A stretch of DNA of 64,000 nt from Aquimonas sp041395245 (GCA_041395245.1 JAWLAY010000010.1:1-64000); one strand, 5' to 3'. Shown: positions 42,965-52,364, counted from the first letter of the stretch. The notes: generated by a model not told the origin, from the letters alone. Numbers and translations: made by a program.

Positions 42965-43761
42965 ACGCCGCCAGTTCGCCGACCACCGCACTCGACTCCA
43001 TTCTGGACGACTGGCGTTCGCGACATCGCCATTGGTCGCTGCTGGAAGTGTTTCTACCGGCTTCGCAGCGACACCAGGCGGTCTGCCTGTTTGCCTGGTA
43101 CGAAGCCATCGACAGCGCGACCTTCGAGATTCGCGACGACGCCGTGGCGCTGGCCAAACTGCGCTGGTGGCGAGAAGACCTGGCGCTGGCCGTTTCGGGA
43201 CAGGCGCGGCATCCGTTGCTGCAGTCCGGGTTGCCGGCTGTGGCCTTGTCCGTCGAGCCTTGGATCGCCGTGGTTGAAGCGGCCAGCAGCCTGCGCATCC
43301 GTGCCGTGCGACCGGCCAATCTGCGCGAAAGCTGGCAGACGATCCAGCCGCTGGCGGCGGCTCAGGTCGGCATCGAGTCCGCGCTGTGGGGCGGCAGTGC
43401 GGACAACGACTGGCGTTGCGCTGACCTGTTGCTGGCGCGTCTGCGGCGGCACAGTGCGGAGCACGCGGAACGCAGTCTGTTGCCGCTCGATCTGTGCGCG
43501 CGCCATGCCTTGTCGGTCGAGTCGGTTGACCCCGGCAGTGATGATCCGCTGCAGCGCCGCTGGCAGCAGGATTGGGCCGCTGCGCTTGGTCACGAGCTTC
43601 GCGACACGCCAGCTGCACGCGCCAGAGCGAGCACCCTGTGGTCCGTCGCTACGCGCTTGCATCTGCGCGCGCTGGCCGATCCGCAGCGACGCCCGGACAT
43701 CACGCCGCTCGGCTGGGTCTGGCATGCTTGGCGCGCGCTGCGACGGACGTCCGGTGTCTGA
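42961..43761 (+). CDS. Squalene/phytoene synthase-like protein without catalytic Asp motifs
   Basis: A 266-residue all-helical protein with the fold pattern of trans-isoprenyl diphosphate synthases (FLPASQRHQAVCLFAWYEAID, then LAKLRWWREDLALA). The two D-x-x-x-D motifs that bind Mg-diphosphate are not visible; where the first is expected the sequence reads YEAIDSATFEIRDD. It therefore resembles the non-catalytic branch that includes the complex I assembly factor NDUFAF6 more than a carotenoid or hopanoid enzyme. The start is TTG 42961, overlapping the gph stop, with GAGG ten bases upstream; no ATG lies nearby. Confidence 0.65.
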   Translation: MNAASSPTTALDSILDDWRSRHRHWSLLEVFLPASQRHQAVCLFAWYEAIDSATFEIRDDAVALAKLRWWREDLALAVSGQARHPLLQSGLPAVALSVEPWIAVVEAASSLRIRAVRPANLRESWQTIQPLAAAQVGIESALWGGSADNDWRCADLLLARLRRHSAEHAERSLLPLDLCARHALSVESVDPGSDDPLQRRWQQDWAAALGHELRDTPAARARASTLWSVATRLHLRALADPQRRPDITPLGWVWHAWRALRRTSGV

Positions 43762-43829
43762 CTTCGAATGCCGGGAAACACTTGACATCCCGGCGACATC
43801 ACCCCAACTAGGATACCCACACGTCAATC

Positions 43830-44816
43830 ATGACTGATCGCAAGGAGAAGCCCGTGGCGCCACGTTCATCTGAATGCGCGGTGCGCGTGATGCCCGACAT
43901 CGCTTCCGAGGCGCGACCCGTGGTCGCGGGTGCCCTGTCGTGGGTCGGCATGGGCGAAATCGAGACGCCGGTCAGTGTCGCCAGCAGTGATGGCCGGATG
44001 CTCAACAGCGGCGCCAAGGTCAACGCCTTTGTCAACCTGAAGCGATCCGACGTTCGCGGTATCCATATGTCGCGGCTTTACTTGCACGTCGACCGCGCCT
44101 TGTCGTCCGAGCCCATCACGCCAGCGAGCCTGCGTCGTCTGCTGAAGGATTTTCTCGACTCGCATGCCGAGCTGTCGGATCATGCCATGGTGCGTATCGA
44201 GTTTGATCAACTGGTTCGTCGCAAGGCCTTGCGCAGTGATCACAGTGGCTGGCGGAACTATCCCACGGTCATCACGGCGGTGATGCAGCCCGCGCATTTC
44301 AGCGTCGAGTTGGGTCTGCAGATCGCCTATTCGAGCACCTGTCCGTGTTCCGCAGCACTGGCCCGTCAACTGATCCAGGAACAGTTCCAGCGCGATTTTC
44401 CCGTGTCGTCACCGCTCTCTCACGCGGACGTGCTGGCATGGCTGGGCAGTGAGCAGGGCATTGTGGCAACGCCGCACAGTCAGCGCTCGCACGCCGACAT
44501 CCGGGTTCGTCTGCAGCCCTCGTTCCAGAACTTCCCGATGATCGACCTGATCGACCGCGTCGAACAGGCGTTGCAGACGCCGGTGCAGACCGCGGTGAAG
44601 CGGGAAGACGAGCAGGCCTTCGCCCTGCTTAACGGACAGAATCTGATGTTCTGCGAAGACGCGGCGCGGCGCATGCAGGCGGCATTGAACGATGACGAGC
44701 GTGTGGCGGACTTCTGGGTGCGCGCGTCGCACTTCGAAAGCCTGCATCCGCACAACGCGGTGGCGGTGGCAGTGAAGGGCATTGCGGGCGGATACGCCGC
44801 CGAGCACGAGGTCTGA
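43830..44816 (+). CDS. folE2: GTP cyclohydrolase FolE2 (type IB)
   Basis: Converts GTP to dihydroneopterin triphosphate, the first step of folate and queuosine precursor synthesis. The 328-residue protein has the type IB active-site Cys in SSTCPCSAALARQL (about 171) and the later HPHNAVAV segment; it is unrelated in sequence to FolE. In many bacteria FolE2 uses metals other than zinc and replaces FolE under zinc starvation; no Zur-type operator was recognised upstream, so it may be the only cyclohydrolase here. Confidence 0.93.
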   Translation: MTDRKEKPVAPRSSECAVRVMPDIASEARPVVAGALSWVGMGEIETPVSVASSDGRMLNSGAKVNAFVNLKRSDVRGIHMSRLYLHVDRALSSEPITPASLRRLLKDFLDSHAELSDHAMVRIEFDQLVRRKALRSDHSGWRNYPTVITAVMQPAHFSVELGLQIAYSSTCPCSAALARQLIQEQFQRDFPVSSPLSHADVLAWLGSEQGIVATPHSQRSHADIRVRLQPSFQNFPMIDLIDRVEQALQTPVQTAVKREDEQAFALLNGQNLMFCEDAARRMQAALNDDERVADFWVRASHFESLHPHNAVAVAVKGIAGGYAAEHEV

Positions 44817-44866
44817 GAACGCTGCAGCCCGCTCCCCTGTTGGCGAGCGGGTTCACGCCGGTGCAA

Positions 44867-45373
44867 TTACCAGAACCAGAACGGATCGTAGCGCCAGTAC
44901 ATTCCCACTGGAGGCAGGTGGCGCGGGTCGGCTGGTCGACGCTCTGGCCACAGATGAATCACCTCGGCCGCGACGCGCGGATAGCGGTAGTCGAAATTAC
45001 TCACTTTGCGGGACTCGTAGTCGGCAACGCGACCTGTGACCGTAATGTCGCGGCCCTCGGCAAACAGGGCAGGGTCATAGAATCCCTGTCGGCACGCGAT
45101 GAATCGCCCCAGACTTTCTTCGCGTTTGATGACTGGTCGCGCGGTGGGCGACAGGCTGCGCGACAGCACCACGAAGCAGGTTTGTTGCGCATCGGCTTCG
45201 ACGGCAATGATTTCGCCACCCCAGCGCACCGCACTACCGAGCGCATCCTGCTGGCGCGCCAAGTCGGCGCTGAGTGGTTCAAACTGGCCCTGCAGCGGTT
45301 TCGGTGCCGTGGCACAACCGCCAGCAAACACGATGGACAGCGCGACGAGCCATCGAATGGGTGTGATGCGCAT
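44867..45373 (-). CDS. Slp-family outer membrane lipoprotein
   Basis: A 168-residue lipoprotein with signal MRITPIRWLVALSIVFAGGC and acylation at Cys20. The mature part follows the Slp/YeaY pattern: AVRWGGEIIAVE, SLGRFIACRQGFYDPALFAEGRDITVTGRV and YRYPRVAAEVIHLWPE. Slp proteins are starvation- or stationary-phase-inducible in enterobacteria; the role is poorly defined. It lies 16 bases after the tgpA stop and is probably the last gene of the moxR-DUF58-tgpA operon. Confidence 0.82.
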   Translation of the reverse strand: MRITPIRWLVALSIVFAGGCATAPKPLQGQFEPLSADLARQQDALGSAVRWGGEIIAVEADAQQTCFVVLSRSLSPTARPVIKREESLGRFIACRQGFYDPALFAEGRDITVTGRVADYESRKVSNFDYRYPRVAAEVIHLWPERRPADPRHLPPVGMYWRYDPFWFW

Positions 45374-45389
45374 GGGCAACTCCTGAGGA

Positions 45390-47366
45390 TCACGATTGAC
45401 GAACTTGGAACCGCCTGAGGGCGCGGACGACGCGACGCTCCTCCTCGGCTCTTTCCGGGCCAGCGACATCCTGACGGGCATAGCGTAGTCGCAGCACGCG
45501 CGCAATCAAATCACGAATTCGCGCCGCCTCGGCGGGGTGGCGTTGAGCTGCCAGTTCGGCTAGCTGCAGTTCGGTCTGACTGCCGGTTCGTGGCACACGC
45601 AGGCGCCGCGCAAAGCGATCCAGCGCCCGACTGAGCGCGGAACGCGTGTTGCGCTGACTGCGCAGCAACAGGACAAATGTGATCGCCAATCCGAGCGCCG
45701 TTGCCAGGCCAAGCACCAACAGCATCTGCGCCATCCCTGTCTCGGCAAACCCAAGCCAGCTCAGGAAGCGTTGCTGCTTGGCCGCATTGAAGCCCAGAAC
45801 CAGATCGTTCCAGCTACGCCGCATCCAGTCGGCGACGTGCAGGGTGGATTGCCACCAGGTGGCCTCTGTCTGCAGGCCATTGGACGGGTCCCTTCCGCCA
45901 TCACGAATCCGCTCTGCCGCGACGGCGGCGGTGGGGTCGATGCGTACCCAACCACGGTTCGGCAGCCAGACCTCACTCCACGCATGTGCATCGGACTGAC
46001 GAACCAGCCAGTAGTCGCCCAGTGGGTTGTATTCGCCGCCCTGATAACCGGTGACGACGCGGGCGGGAATGCCCGCCATTCGCATCATCACCGTGAAGGC
46101 GGACGAGAAATGCTCGCAATAGCCTTCGCGCGTGTCGAACAGGAACTCGTCGACGCTGTGTTGCCCCAGTGGGCGTGGCGCAAGCGTGTAGTAGAACTCG
46201 CGGTTGAACCAGTTCAGTGCGCGCTGGACGATGGCGACGTCATCGAGTCCCTCGCTTCGCCACTGCTGGACTTCCAGCCAGGTCCGAGGGTTGTACTGCT
46301 GTGGCAGTTGCAGCATCCATTGCCGCATGGTGGCCTTCAACTCGGGCTCGAAACGAAACTTCAGCGCCGAGCGCATTCGATACTGGCTGACCTGCGAGAG
46401 CGGCTTGCGAGTGTGCAGACTGCGGTCCCAGCCCAGACGGATCTCGTTGGCGTCGCTGTCGGAAGGTACGGCGTCAAGCACGTCGAGACTCAGTATCCAG
46501 CGACGGTCCGTGGGTTCCTGGGTCAGTTCGTAGTCCACTGCCACGTCGTCGGTCAGTAAGGTGCCGGAGGGAATCTCGCGCAAGCCGCGAAACAGGTTCC
46601 ATTGCCGACCGTCGAACTGAGTGAGCACCGGTCCGCGCCAGAACATCTGCGATGGCGCGGGGCTGGCGTTGAAGAACTGCACGCGTAGCGCAGGGCTGTC
46701 GTCGGACATCAGTTGGGTCATGTCGCCCGGCGCCATGGTTTCGCTCAAGCCGGTGCGCGCCTCGGCATTGTTTGGCAGGCCCCAGAGCGGATTGGCGAGA
46801 CGCGGGAACAACAGAAAGCCCACCAACGCGAGCGGAATCGACAGCGCGGTCAGCTTGAGAACCGCCTGCAGATGCTGACGGCGCGACCATCGCATGGCCT
46901 GCGGATCGGGTAGTTCGAGTCGATTGACATGCATCAGCGCCGCCAGCGCAATCAACGCGGCAATCACCGCCAGCAGCAGGGTGATCGGACCTTGGTCCTG
47001 CAGGAAGGCGGCCATCAGGGCGAACAGGCTGAAGCTGACCAGACTGCGCGCGTCGCGAAGCTGTTGGGTTTCCAGCAGTTTCAAAGCGAGCATGGTGGCC
47101 AGCAAGCCCGCGCCGGTATCACGTCCCAGTCGGAAGCCGAACGCATACAACACCAGACCGGCGGTGCTGAGGGTCATCAGCAAGCGCAGCCAGGCCGGAA
47201 TGCGCAGACCGCGCCAGCCTGCAACGCTGCCAATCAGGGCGAGTGAACCCAGCAGCAGACTGACCCAGAACGGTAGCAGCAATCCGAGTGGCAGCAAGGC
47301 CAACAAGGCCGCGCTGGCGCACCAGACAAACGCTTCGCGATCGATGCGGGCGGCGGCGGGCTTCAT
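45390..47366 (-). CDS. tgpA: Transglutaminase-like membrane protein (TgpA family)
   Basis: A 658-residue inner-membrane protein: about six membrane helices in the first 190 residues, a DUF3488-type periplasmic part, a transglutaminase-like core with Cys-His-Asp triad visible in GYCEHFSSAF, DAHAWSEVW and RIDPTAAV, one more membrane helix near 555, and a cytoplasmic DUF4129-like tail. In Pseudomonas aeruginosa the homologue is a periplasmic transglutaminase needed for viability. Its ATG overlaps the DUF58 gene stop by four bases, and the moxR-DUF58-tgpA trio is a conserved operon. Confidence 0.9.
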   Translation of the reverse strand: MKPAAARIDREAFVWCASAALLALLPLGLLLPFWVSLLLGSLALIGSVAGWRGLRIPAWLRLLMTLSTAGLVLYAFGFRLGRDTGAGLLATMLALKLLETQQLRDARSLVSFSLFALMAAFLQDQGPITLLLAVIAALIALAALMHVNRLELPDPQAMRWSRRQHLQAVLKLTALSIPLALVGFLLFPRLANPLWGLPNNAEARTGLSETMAPGDMTQLMSDDSPALRVQFFNASPAPSQMFWRGPVLTQFDGRQWNLFRGLREIPSGTLLTDDVAVDYELTQEPTDRRWILSLDVLDAVPSDSDANEIRLGWDRSLHTRKPLSQVSQYRMRSALKFRFEPELKATMRQWMLQLPQQYNPRTWLEVQQWRSEGLDDVAIVQRALNWFNREFYYTLAPRPLGQHSVDEFLFDTREGYCEHFSSAFTVMMRMAGIPARVVTGYQGGEYNPLGDYWLVRQSDAHAWSEVWLPNRGWVRIDPTAAVAAERIRDGGRDPSNGLQTEATWWQSTLHVADWMRRSWNDLVLGFNAAKQQRFLSWLGFAETGMAQMLLVLGLATALGLAITFVLLLRSQRNTRSALSRALDRFARRLRVPRTGSQTELQLAELAAQRHPAEAARIRDLIARVLRLRYARQDVAGPERAEEERRVVRALRRFQVRQS

Positions 47367-48331
47367 GGCATCAGCGCCAGTTCGCGCAGGCAGGCGTGCA
47401 GATGCGCCGGGCCGCGTGCCGGGCCCAGCGTGAGGTGCGGAAGTTCCAACGTGGAGCGCAACGAACGACGCTCGGCGTCGACGATCCAGCGCGCCATTCG
47501 GCTGATGCGCTGCTCGTTGGGCAGACCATTCAGTTGAGACCAGCGCAGGTGCACGTCGCCCAGCGTCGGGGTTTCGTATTCGCGCACCACGGCATGTCCG
47601 ATTTGCGCGCTGCGCTTCCAGGCAATCAGACGCCACGGATCACCACGCTGATAGTCGCGCAGGCCGTGTACATCCTCGCTGGGACCGCGCTGACGACGTG
47701 GCGGTCCGACCACGCCGTCGAGTGGCAGTGGCGGTGCGTTTGCCTCCAGCGCCGGGTAGACCAGGCAACGTGCTGAAGGATGCAGCCAGCTCCAGATGCG
47801 GAATACACCAAGCGGATGTCGGGTCGACAATCCCAGCCGTGGCAGGCTCTGCCAGCCGCGCCGTAGCGCGTTTTGCTGAATCTCGACCTGTATCTGGTGG
47901 TCCAGAACCTCAAACGGAAACTCGCGCGCGTCGAGACGCAGACGCAGGCCGCGTCTTGCCCGGTCGCCACCACTTCGCCATTGCAGCCGCCAGCGGATGG
48001 GCTCACCGACGTGGACCGACTCCGCACTGACGTCGTCCAGTTGCAATCCGAGCAGCGCCAGCCATCCCGCCAGCAGTGCGGTGTGCATGACCGATGCCAT
48101 CAGAAACGTCAGCATCAAGGCAGGGTTGTTGTTGTAGTTCAAGGCGCCCAGCAACATGCCGAACAGCAGGACGCTGAGAAAAAGACCGTAGCGGGTTGGC
48201 AGCACGTACAGGCGTCGCCGATGGATGCGGATCGGCAGGGGCTCCTCCGCGCGCAGGCGGGTCAGCGAGGGCAGACGCTTCTCGGCCCATTCGGAGAGCC
48301 TGCGCCATGCGGTCTGCAGCGTCGTCCGCAT
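47363..48331 (-). CDS. DUF58 domain membrane protein
   Basis: A 322-residue protein with two adjacent N-terminal membrane helices (about 46-95) and a C-terminal DUF58 domain, visible in the motif RPSEDVHGLRDYQRGDPWRLIAWKRSAQ-type segment (here RGPSEDVHGLRDYQRGD and LIAWKRSAQIG). DUF58 proteins work with MoxR ATPases, probably as the client-binding partner, as in other MoxR operons. Its ATG overlaps the moxR stop by one base and its stop overlaps the tgpA start, so translation of all three is coupled. Confidence 0.9.
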   Translation of the reverse strand: MRTTLQTAWRRLSEWAEKRLPSLTRLRAEEPLPIRIHRRRLYVLPTRYGLFLSVLLFGMLLGALNYNNNPALMLTFLMASVMHTALLAGWLALLGLQLDDVSAESVHVGEPIRWRLQWRSGGDRARRGLRLRLDAREFPFEVLDHQIQVEIQQNALRRGWQSLPRLGLSTRHPLGVFRIWSWLHPSARCLVYPALEANAPPLPLDGVVGPPRRQRGPSEDVHGLRDYQRGDPWRLIAWKRSAQIGHAVVREYETPTLGDVHLRWSQLNGLPNEQRISRMARWIVDAERRSLRSTLELPHLTLGPARGPAHLHACLRELALMP

Positions 48332-49302
48332 CAGTCCACGGCGACCATCGACAGAATCTTCCGCGCCAGCGCGTCGCGGTCTCCGGCCTCGGCCTGGGTT
48401 ACCAGTCGATGACTGGCCACCGCAGGAAAAACGTACTGGACATCGTCCGGCAGCACATGAAGCCGCCCGCGCAGCAGTGCCATCGCCCGCGCGACCTGCA
48501 ACAGCGCCAGCCCGGCGCGTGGCGACAATCCGGCCTGCACGCCGGGATGCCGACGGCTTTCGGCCAGTAATCGCTGCACGTAGGCAATCAGCTCGGCACT
48601 GGCATGGATGGCTGTCGCACGCTGCCGCAACGCCAGCACGTCCTGGGTGCTGAAGACGGCCTGCGTGTGCGCAATCAGTTGGCGACGGTCTTCGCCCGCC
48701 AGCATGGCGCGTTCGGCAGCGGCATCCGGGTAGCCCATCGATAGACGCAGCAGGAAGCGATCGAGTTGCGAATCCGGCAGCGCAAAAGTGCCAGCCAGAT
48801 CGACCGGGTTCTGGGTGGCGATCACGAAGAACGGATCGGGCAGGGCATGACTGTGGCTGTCGATGCTGACCTGTTGCTCTGCCATCGCTTCGAGCAAGGC
48901 GCTTTGCGTGCGCGGCGGCGCGCGATTGATTTCATCCGCCAGCAGCAACTGGGTGAAAACCGGGCCGGGATGAAAACGGAAGTTCTGCGCGTTGGCCTCG
49001 TACACCGACACGCCGAGGATGTCCGATGGCAGTAGATCGGCGGTGAACTGCAGGCGCTGAAAGCTCAGTCCCAGGGTGGCCGCCATGGCGCGTGCCAGGG
49101 TGGTCTTGCCGAGTCCCGGCAAATCTTCGATCAGCAGATGACCACCTGCCAGCACGCAGGCAAACGCCAGTTCGATTTCTTTCGGCTTGCCCAGGACCAG
49201 TGCGTTGACCTGCTCGATCGCGCGTTGCAGCGCGTGCGACAGCGAATCGGTCGAGGCAGCGGTTTTCGCATCAGGTAGCATCGCACTCATCATGAGTTCC
49301 AT
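48331..49302 (-). CDS. MoxR-family AAA+ ATPase
   Basis: A 323-residue AAA+ chaperone-type ATPase. Walker A is GLGKTTLARAMA (about 64-75), Walker B LLLADEINRAPPRTQSALLEAM (about 119-140), with sensor 1 in VIATQNPVD and the arginine finger/sensor 2 region in LSPRAGLALLQVARA. MoxR ATPases are thought to help mature or activate partners with VWA or DUF58 domains. Several ATG codons lie together (49302, 49293, 49290); the first is listed. First gene of a four-gene operon; divergent from the glycosyltransferase gene with 58 bases between. Confidence 0.93.
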   Translation of the reverse strand: MELMMSAMLPDAKTAASTDSLSHALQRAIEQVNALVLGKPKEIELAFACVLAGGHLLIEDLPGLGKTTLARAMAATLGLSFQRLQFTADLLPSDILGVSVYEANAQNFRFHPGPVFTQLLLADEINRAPPRTQSALLEAMAEQQVSIDSHSHALPDPFFVIATQNPVDLAGTFALPDSQLDRFLLRLSMGYPDAAAERAMLAGEDRRQLIAHTQAVFSTQDVLALRQRATAIHASAELIAYVQRLLAESRRHPGVQAGLSPRAGLALLQVARAMALLRGRLHVLPDDVQYVFPAVASHRLVTQAEAGDRDALARKILSMVAVD

Positions 49303-49360
49303 TCATCAGGCAAACGCGTGTCCCGCAGTCTAGCAATCCCGACCCGAGTCCCCGCGCATC

Positions 49361-51193
49361 ATGCCGACGGCGATGTCGGCAATGAGTGACTGGCGTCGCG
49401 TCTTTCTGCTGGTCTGGCTGGTCAGCGCGGCACTGCGACTGGCATGGGTGCTGAGTGTTCCCGTATTCGGTGACGAAGCCTTCTACGCGTGGGAGGCACG
49501 CGAGCTGGCCTGGGCGTATTCCGATCTGCCTGGACTGACGGCGTGGCTGATTGCGCTGGGAACGGCCCTGTTTGGAAAGACGCTGCTGGGGCTGCGCATT
49601 GGCGCGCTGTTGCTCGGTCTTGCCTTGCCATGGGTGGTGCTGCGGATTGCCGACGCGCTGGGGCGACCGGACCTTCGCTATCCGTCGGGCGTGCTGGCCG
49701 TGCTGCTGCCTCTGTCGCTGGGCAACGGCGTGCTCGCCTTGCCAGAGCCCTCGTTGCTGCTTGCCGCGATGCTGGCGCTGTGGGGTGGGCTGCAACTGTT
49801 GCGCGATCGCCGTCTCGCGGCCTTGGCCATTTTTACGGCGGGATTGGTGCTCGGTGCGTTTTCGCACTATCGATTCGCTGCGGTGTTGCTGGCTGGCGCG
49901 GTTGGCATGCTGGCCAGCGCGCAGGGACGAGCCCTGCTGCGCTGGCCCCTATTCTGGGTGGCCTTGGCCTTGGGCGCGGCGGCGTGGCTGCCCTTGTGGT
50001 GGGTCAATGCGGATCAATCTGGCGCGGGTCTGCGGTTCCAGTTGGTTGAACGGCATCCGTGGCGCTGGCATTGGGATGGGTTGTGGTATCCGTTCGTCCA
50101 GGCCGTGGTGACGACCCCGCTGGTCTGGGCGGGGCTGTGGCTTGCCCTGGGGCGCGAGCGCTGGTGTGATCGAAGTCCCGCCCAACGTCTGATGGTGGCG
50201 GCGGCATTGATTCCCATGGCGGGCTACGGATTGCTGGGAATGGTTGCCGACAATGAGCGCGTGTCTTTTCACTGGCCATTGGTCGGATACCTGGCGGCGT
50301 TGCCCCTGTTTGCCGCGCGACTGTCGCATTGGTCATGGTTCTGGCAGCGCGCGATGTGGTTGAGTCTTGGCGCTGGAGCGTTGCTGGTCGCTGCTTGGAT
50401 GACGGCCCTGGGTTCCCAACACGGTCGCGAACAATTCGCGCGCTGGGGAACGCTGGCCGACAATTTTTCGGGTTGGACGGAAGTGGCGTCATGGGTTTCG
50501 ACCACCCGCGACGCGGATGGCAAGCCTGTGCGGCTGGTGGCGGACAACTTCATGCTGGCCGCCCAGTTGGGCTGGGCCTTGCCGAATTCGCCGCCGTTAT
50601 GGGTGTTGGATCATCCGCTGAACCACAAGCACGGACGTAGCGCACAACTGCGAACCTGGGGCGTCGACGAAGCGGCATTGAGCGCTTTGCCCTCGACGGA
50701 GACGCTGCTGGTCGTTGAGGAAACCGCACTCAAGCTCAAGGATCGCCTCGCTTGGCAGCATCGTCTGTGTGATGCCTTTCCAGGTCTGCAATGGATCGAT
50801 GAACGTCAGGTGGATCGGGCGCGCAAGCGGTTTCTGATGTTCCGCTGGGTTCCCGGAACAGCGGAAAATTGCTCATTCGCGCCTTTGCTCTACGTCGATC
50901 AGGACAGCAGTCCGCTGGATGGACCGATGCGACTTCAGGGTTGGGCGATCGCCGACGGTGTCGGTGTACAAGGTGTTGCATTGCTGCGCGGCGATCAAGT
51001 GATTGCGGAGGCGCGCTACGGTAGTCTGCTGGAAGGAGTGCGTGCGCAGTGGCCGTATTCCACCGATCCGATGCATCCCCATGTGGGTTTTGAGCTGGAG
51101 GTGCCGACCTGGGTGGACGTGGACGATGCGGCCTTGCGGCTGCGCGTCACAACCCGAAGCGGCCGTCACCGGGACTTTTCTCTGCGCGGATGA
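49361..51193 (+). CDS. GT39-family membrane glycosyltransferase
   Basis: A 610-residue polytopic protein of the ArnT/PMT type that transfers a sugar from a polyprenyl-phosphate donor on the periplasmic side. The first periplasmic loop holds the acidic motif FGDEAFYAWEARELAWAYSDLPGLTAWL (residues about 36-63), followed by about ten more membrane segments up to residue 350 and a soluble C-terminal domain ending in a beta-rich region (VGFELEVPTWVDVDDAALRL). The acceptor (lipid A, protein or glycan) is not evident. ATG 49361 is followed by other ATGs at 49376 and 49382 that could also serve. Confidence 0.8.
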   Translation: MPTAMSAMSDWRRVFLLVWLVSAALRLAWVLSVPVFGDEAFYAWEARELAWAYSDLPGLTAWLIALGTALFGKTLLGLRIGALLLGLALPWVVLRIADALGRPDLRYPSGVLAVLLPLSLGNGVLALPEPSLLLAAMLALWGGLQLLRDRRLAALAIFTAGLVLGAFSHYRFAAVLLAGAVGMLASAQGRALLRWPLFWVALALGAAAWLPLWWVNADQSGAGLRFQLVERHPWRWHWDGLWYPFVQAVVTTPLVWAGLWLALGRERWCDRSPAQRLMVAAALIPMAGYGLLGMVADNERVSFHWPLVGYLAALPLFAARLSHWSWFWQRAMWLSLGAGALLVAAWMTALGSQHGREQFARWGTLADNFSGWTEVASWVSTTRDADGKPVRLVADNFMLAAQLGWALPNSPPLWVLDHPLNHKHGRSAQLRTWGVDEAALSALPSTETLLVVEETALKLKDRLAWQHRLCDAFPGLQWIDERQVDRARKRFLMFRWVPGTAENCSFAPLLYVDQDSSPLDGPMRLQGWAIADGVGVQGVALLRGDQVIAEARYGSLLEGVRAQWPYSTDPMHPHVGFELEVPTWVDVDDAALRLRVTTRSGRHRDFSLRG

Positions 51194-51209
51194 CAGGTCA
51201 GGTGGCGTC

Positions 51210-51734
51210 TCAGTTGGACGGCACCGCGCGACGCAGGCTGGCGGGTTCACGCGCTGCCTGTTCAAGCGCCGGTTCCGTCAATTGACGAAGCTCCTCGCCC
51301 GCCATTTCCAGCCGGAGCAATTGTGCGGCGACCGGTTGACGCGCGCGTTCCAGCGCCGCCACGGCTTTCTGCAGGTCGGCGAGGCTTGCCGCAGAGGCGT
51401 GGCGAGAGATCCACAATCGATGTTCCAGCAAGTCGCGCAACGCGTTCTGCACGCCTTGCGGGTTCTGCAGTGAAGCCTGTGCCTCGCCATTGATGTCGGA
51501 AGGAAGGCGGTCGACCAGCGCCTGCAAGGCGACCATCTGATCGCGCGTTCGATGCAGCAGTTGTTCGAACTCGTCGGCTGCCTGCAGCAAGCTCAGCAAC
51601 GCGCGTTGCCGACGGGCCAAGCGGATGAAGGGAATGCTGGCGGCCAGCATGACCACCGACAGCGCAATAACGACAGCAAGCAGGACCGTCAAAGGAACCT
51701 CGAACGATGGATGGCAGACAGGAGAGCGCGCCAC
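51210..51734 (-). CDS. Single-pass membrane protein with helical domain, function unknown
   Basis: A 174-residue protein with one N-terminal membrane helix (VPLTVLLAVVIALSVVMLAASIPFI, about 13-37) and a long helical, probably coiled-coil domain of Leu/Ala/Glu/Arg (LLSLLQAADEFEQLLHRT, LADLQKAVAALERARQPVAAQLLRLEM). The start is GTG 51734. It is convergent with the glycosyltransferase gene and divergent from yceD, whose promoter overlaps its upstream region. No family was recognised. Confidence 0.6.
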   Translation of the reverse strand: MARSPVCHPSFEVPLTVLLAVVIALSVVMLAASIPFIRLARRQRALLSLLQAADEFEQLLHRTRDQMVALQALVDRLPSDINGEAQASLQNPQGVQNALRDLLEHRLWISRHASAASLADLQKAVAALERARQPVAAQLLRLEMAGEELRQLTEPALEQAAREPASLRRAVPSN

Positions 51735-51766
51735 ATTTTCATTGCGATGGATGACGCTCGGCTGGA

Positions 51767-51796
51767 TTGACGATAGCAGGTATTCACTCGTATCAT
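51767..51796 (+). promoter_or_regulatory. Sigma-70 promoter of the yceD-rpmF-fab unit
   Basis: TTGACG at 51767-51772 and TATCAT at 51791-51796 with an 18-base spacer form a good sigma-70 promoter. Transcription would start at about 51803, only three bases before the yceD ATG at 51806, so the main transcript may be nearly leaderless. Confidence 0.6.
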
Positions 51797-51805
51797 GCCG
51801 CGCTT

Positions 51806-52351
51806 ATGTCTACAAGCCTGCCAGATGCGGTTGATGTGACTCGCATGGTGTCAGGGCGACGTTCGTTCGAAGGCGAGCTGCCGCTGGCGCGTTTTGCGCG
51901 GCTGCGGGAGTCGCTGGTCAGCAGTGATGGAGAGTGTGCCTACCGGCTTGAGTTCGGTACCGATGCGCTGGGAATTCAGTACCTGCAGATCAACGCGACA
52001 GCAACGGTGATGCTTCAGTGTCAGCGCACACTGGAACCGTTTCCGTTGCCGCTGGCGGTCGAGCAGCGGCTGGGTTTCATTCGGCGCGAAGCCGATGAAT
52101 CCGGATTGCCCGACGAGTACGAGCCGCTGCTGATGCCGGAAGATCGGCAACTGCACTTGGCGGAATTGATCGAGGATGAGCTGATTCTGTCCTTGCCCTT
52201 GGTTCCGGTCAGTGCCGGGGTTGAGCAAGTGGACGCAGAGGAAGACGCCGTCGTGTATTCGACGGGTGAAGTGGACATGGGCGAGAGCAATCCTGCGTCG
52301 TCCAGACAAGCGTTTGCGGCGTTGGCCGCACTCAAGAAAACACCGAGTTAG
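51806..52351 (+). CDS. yceD: DUF177 protein YceD (large ribosomal RNA accumulation protein)
   Basis: A 181-residue protein that in E. coli is linked to 23S rRNA accumulation and is encoded before rpmF in most bacteria. The family pattern is seen as SLPDAVDVTRM, RSFEGELPLARFARL, the Cys-containing LQCQRTLEPFPLPL segment and the acidic LAELIEDELILSLPLVP motif near 110-126. ATG 51806 matches the family N-terminus, although it lies ten bases from the predicted -10 box. rpmF follows 13 bases after the stop. Confidence 0.9.
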   Translation: MSTSLPDAVDVTRMVSGRRSFEGELPLARFARLRESLVSSDGECAYRLEFGTDALGIQYLQINATATVMLQCQRTLEPFPLPLAVEQRLGFIRREADESGLPDEYEPLLMPEDRQLHLAELIEDELILSLPLVPVSAGVEQVDAEEDAVVYSTGEVDMGESNPASSRQAFAALAALKKTPS

Positions 52352-52364
52352 TTGGAGAAGCCCA

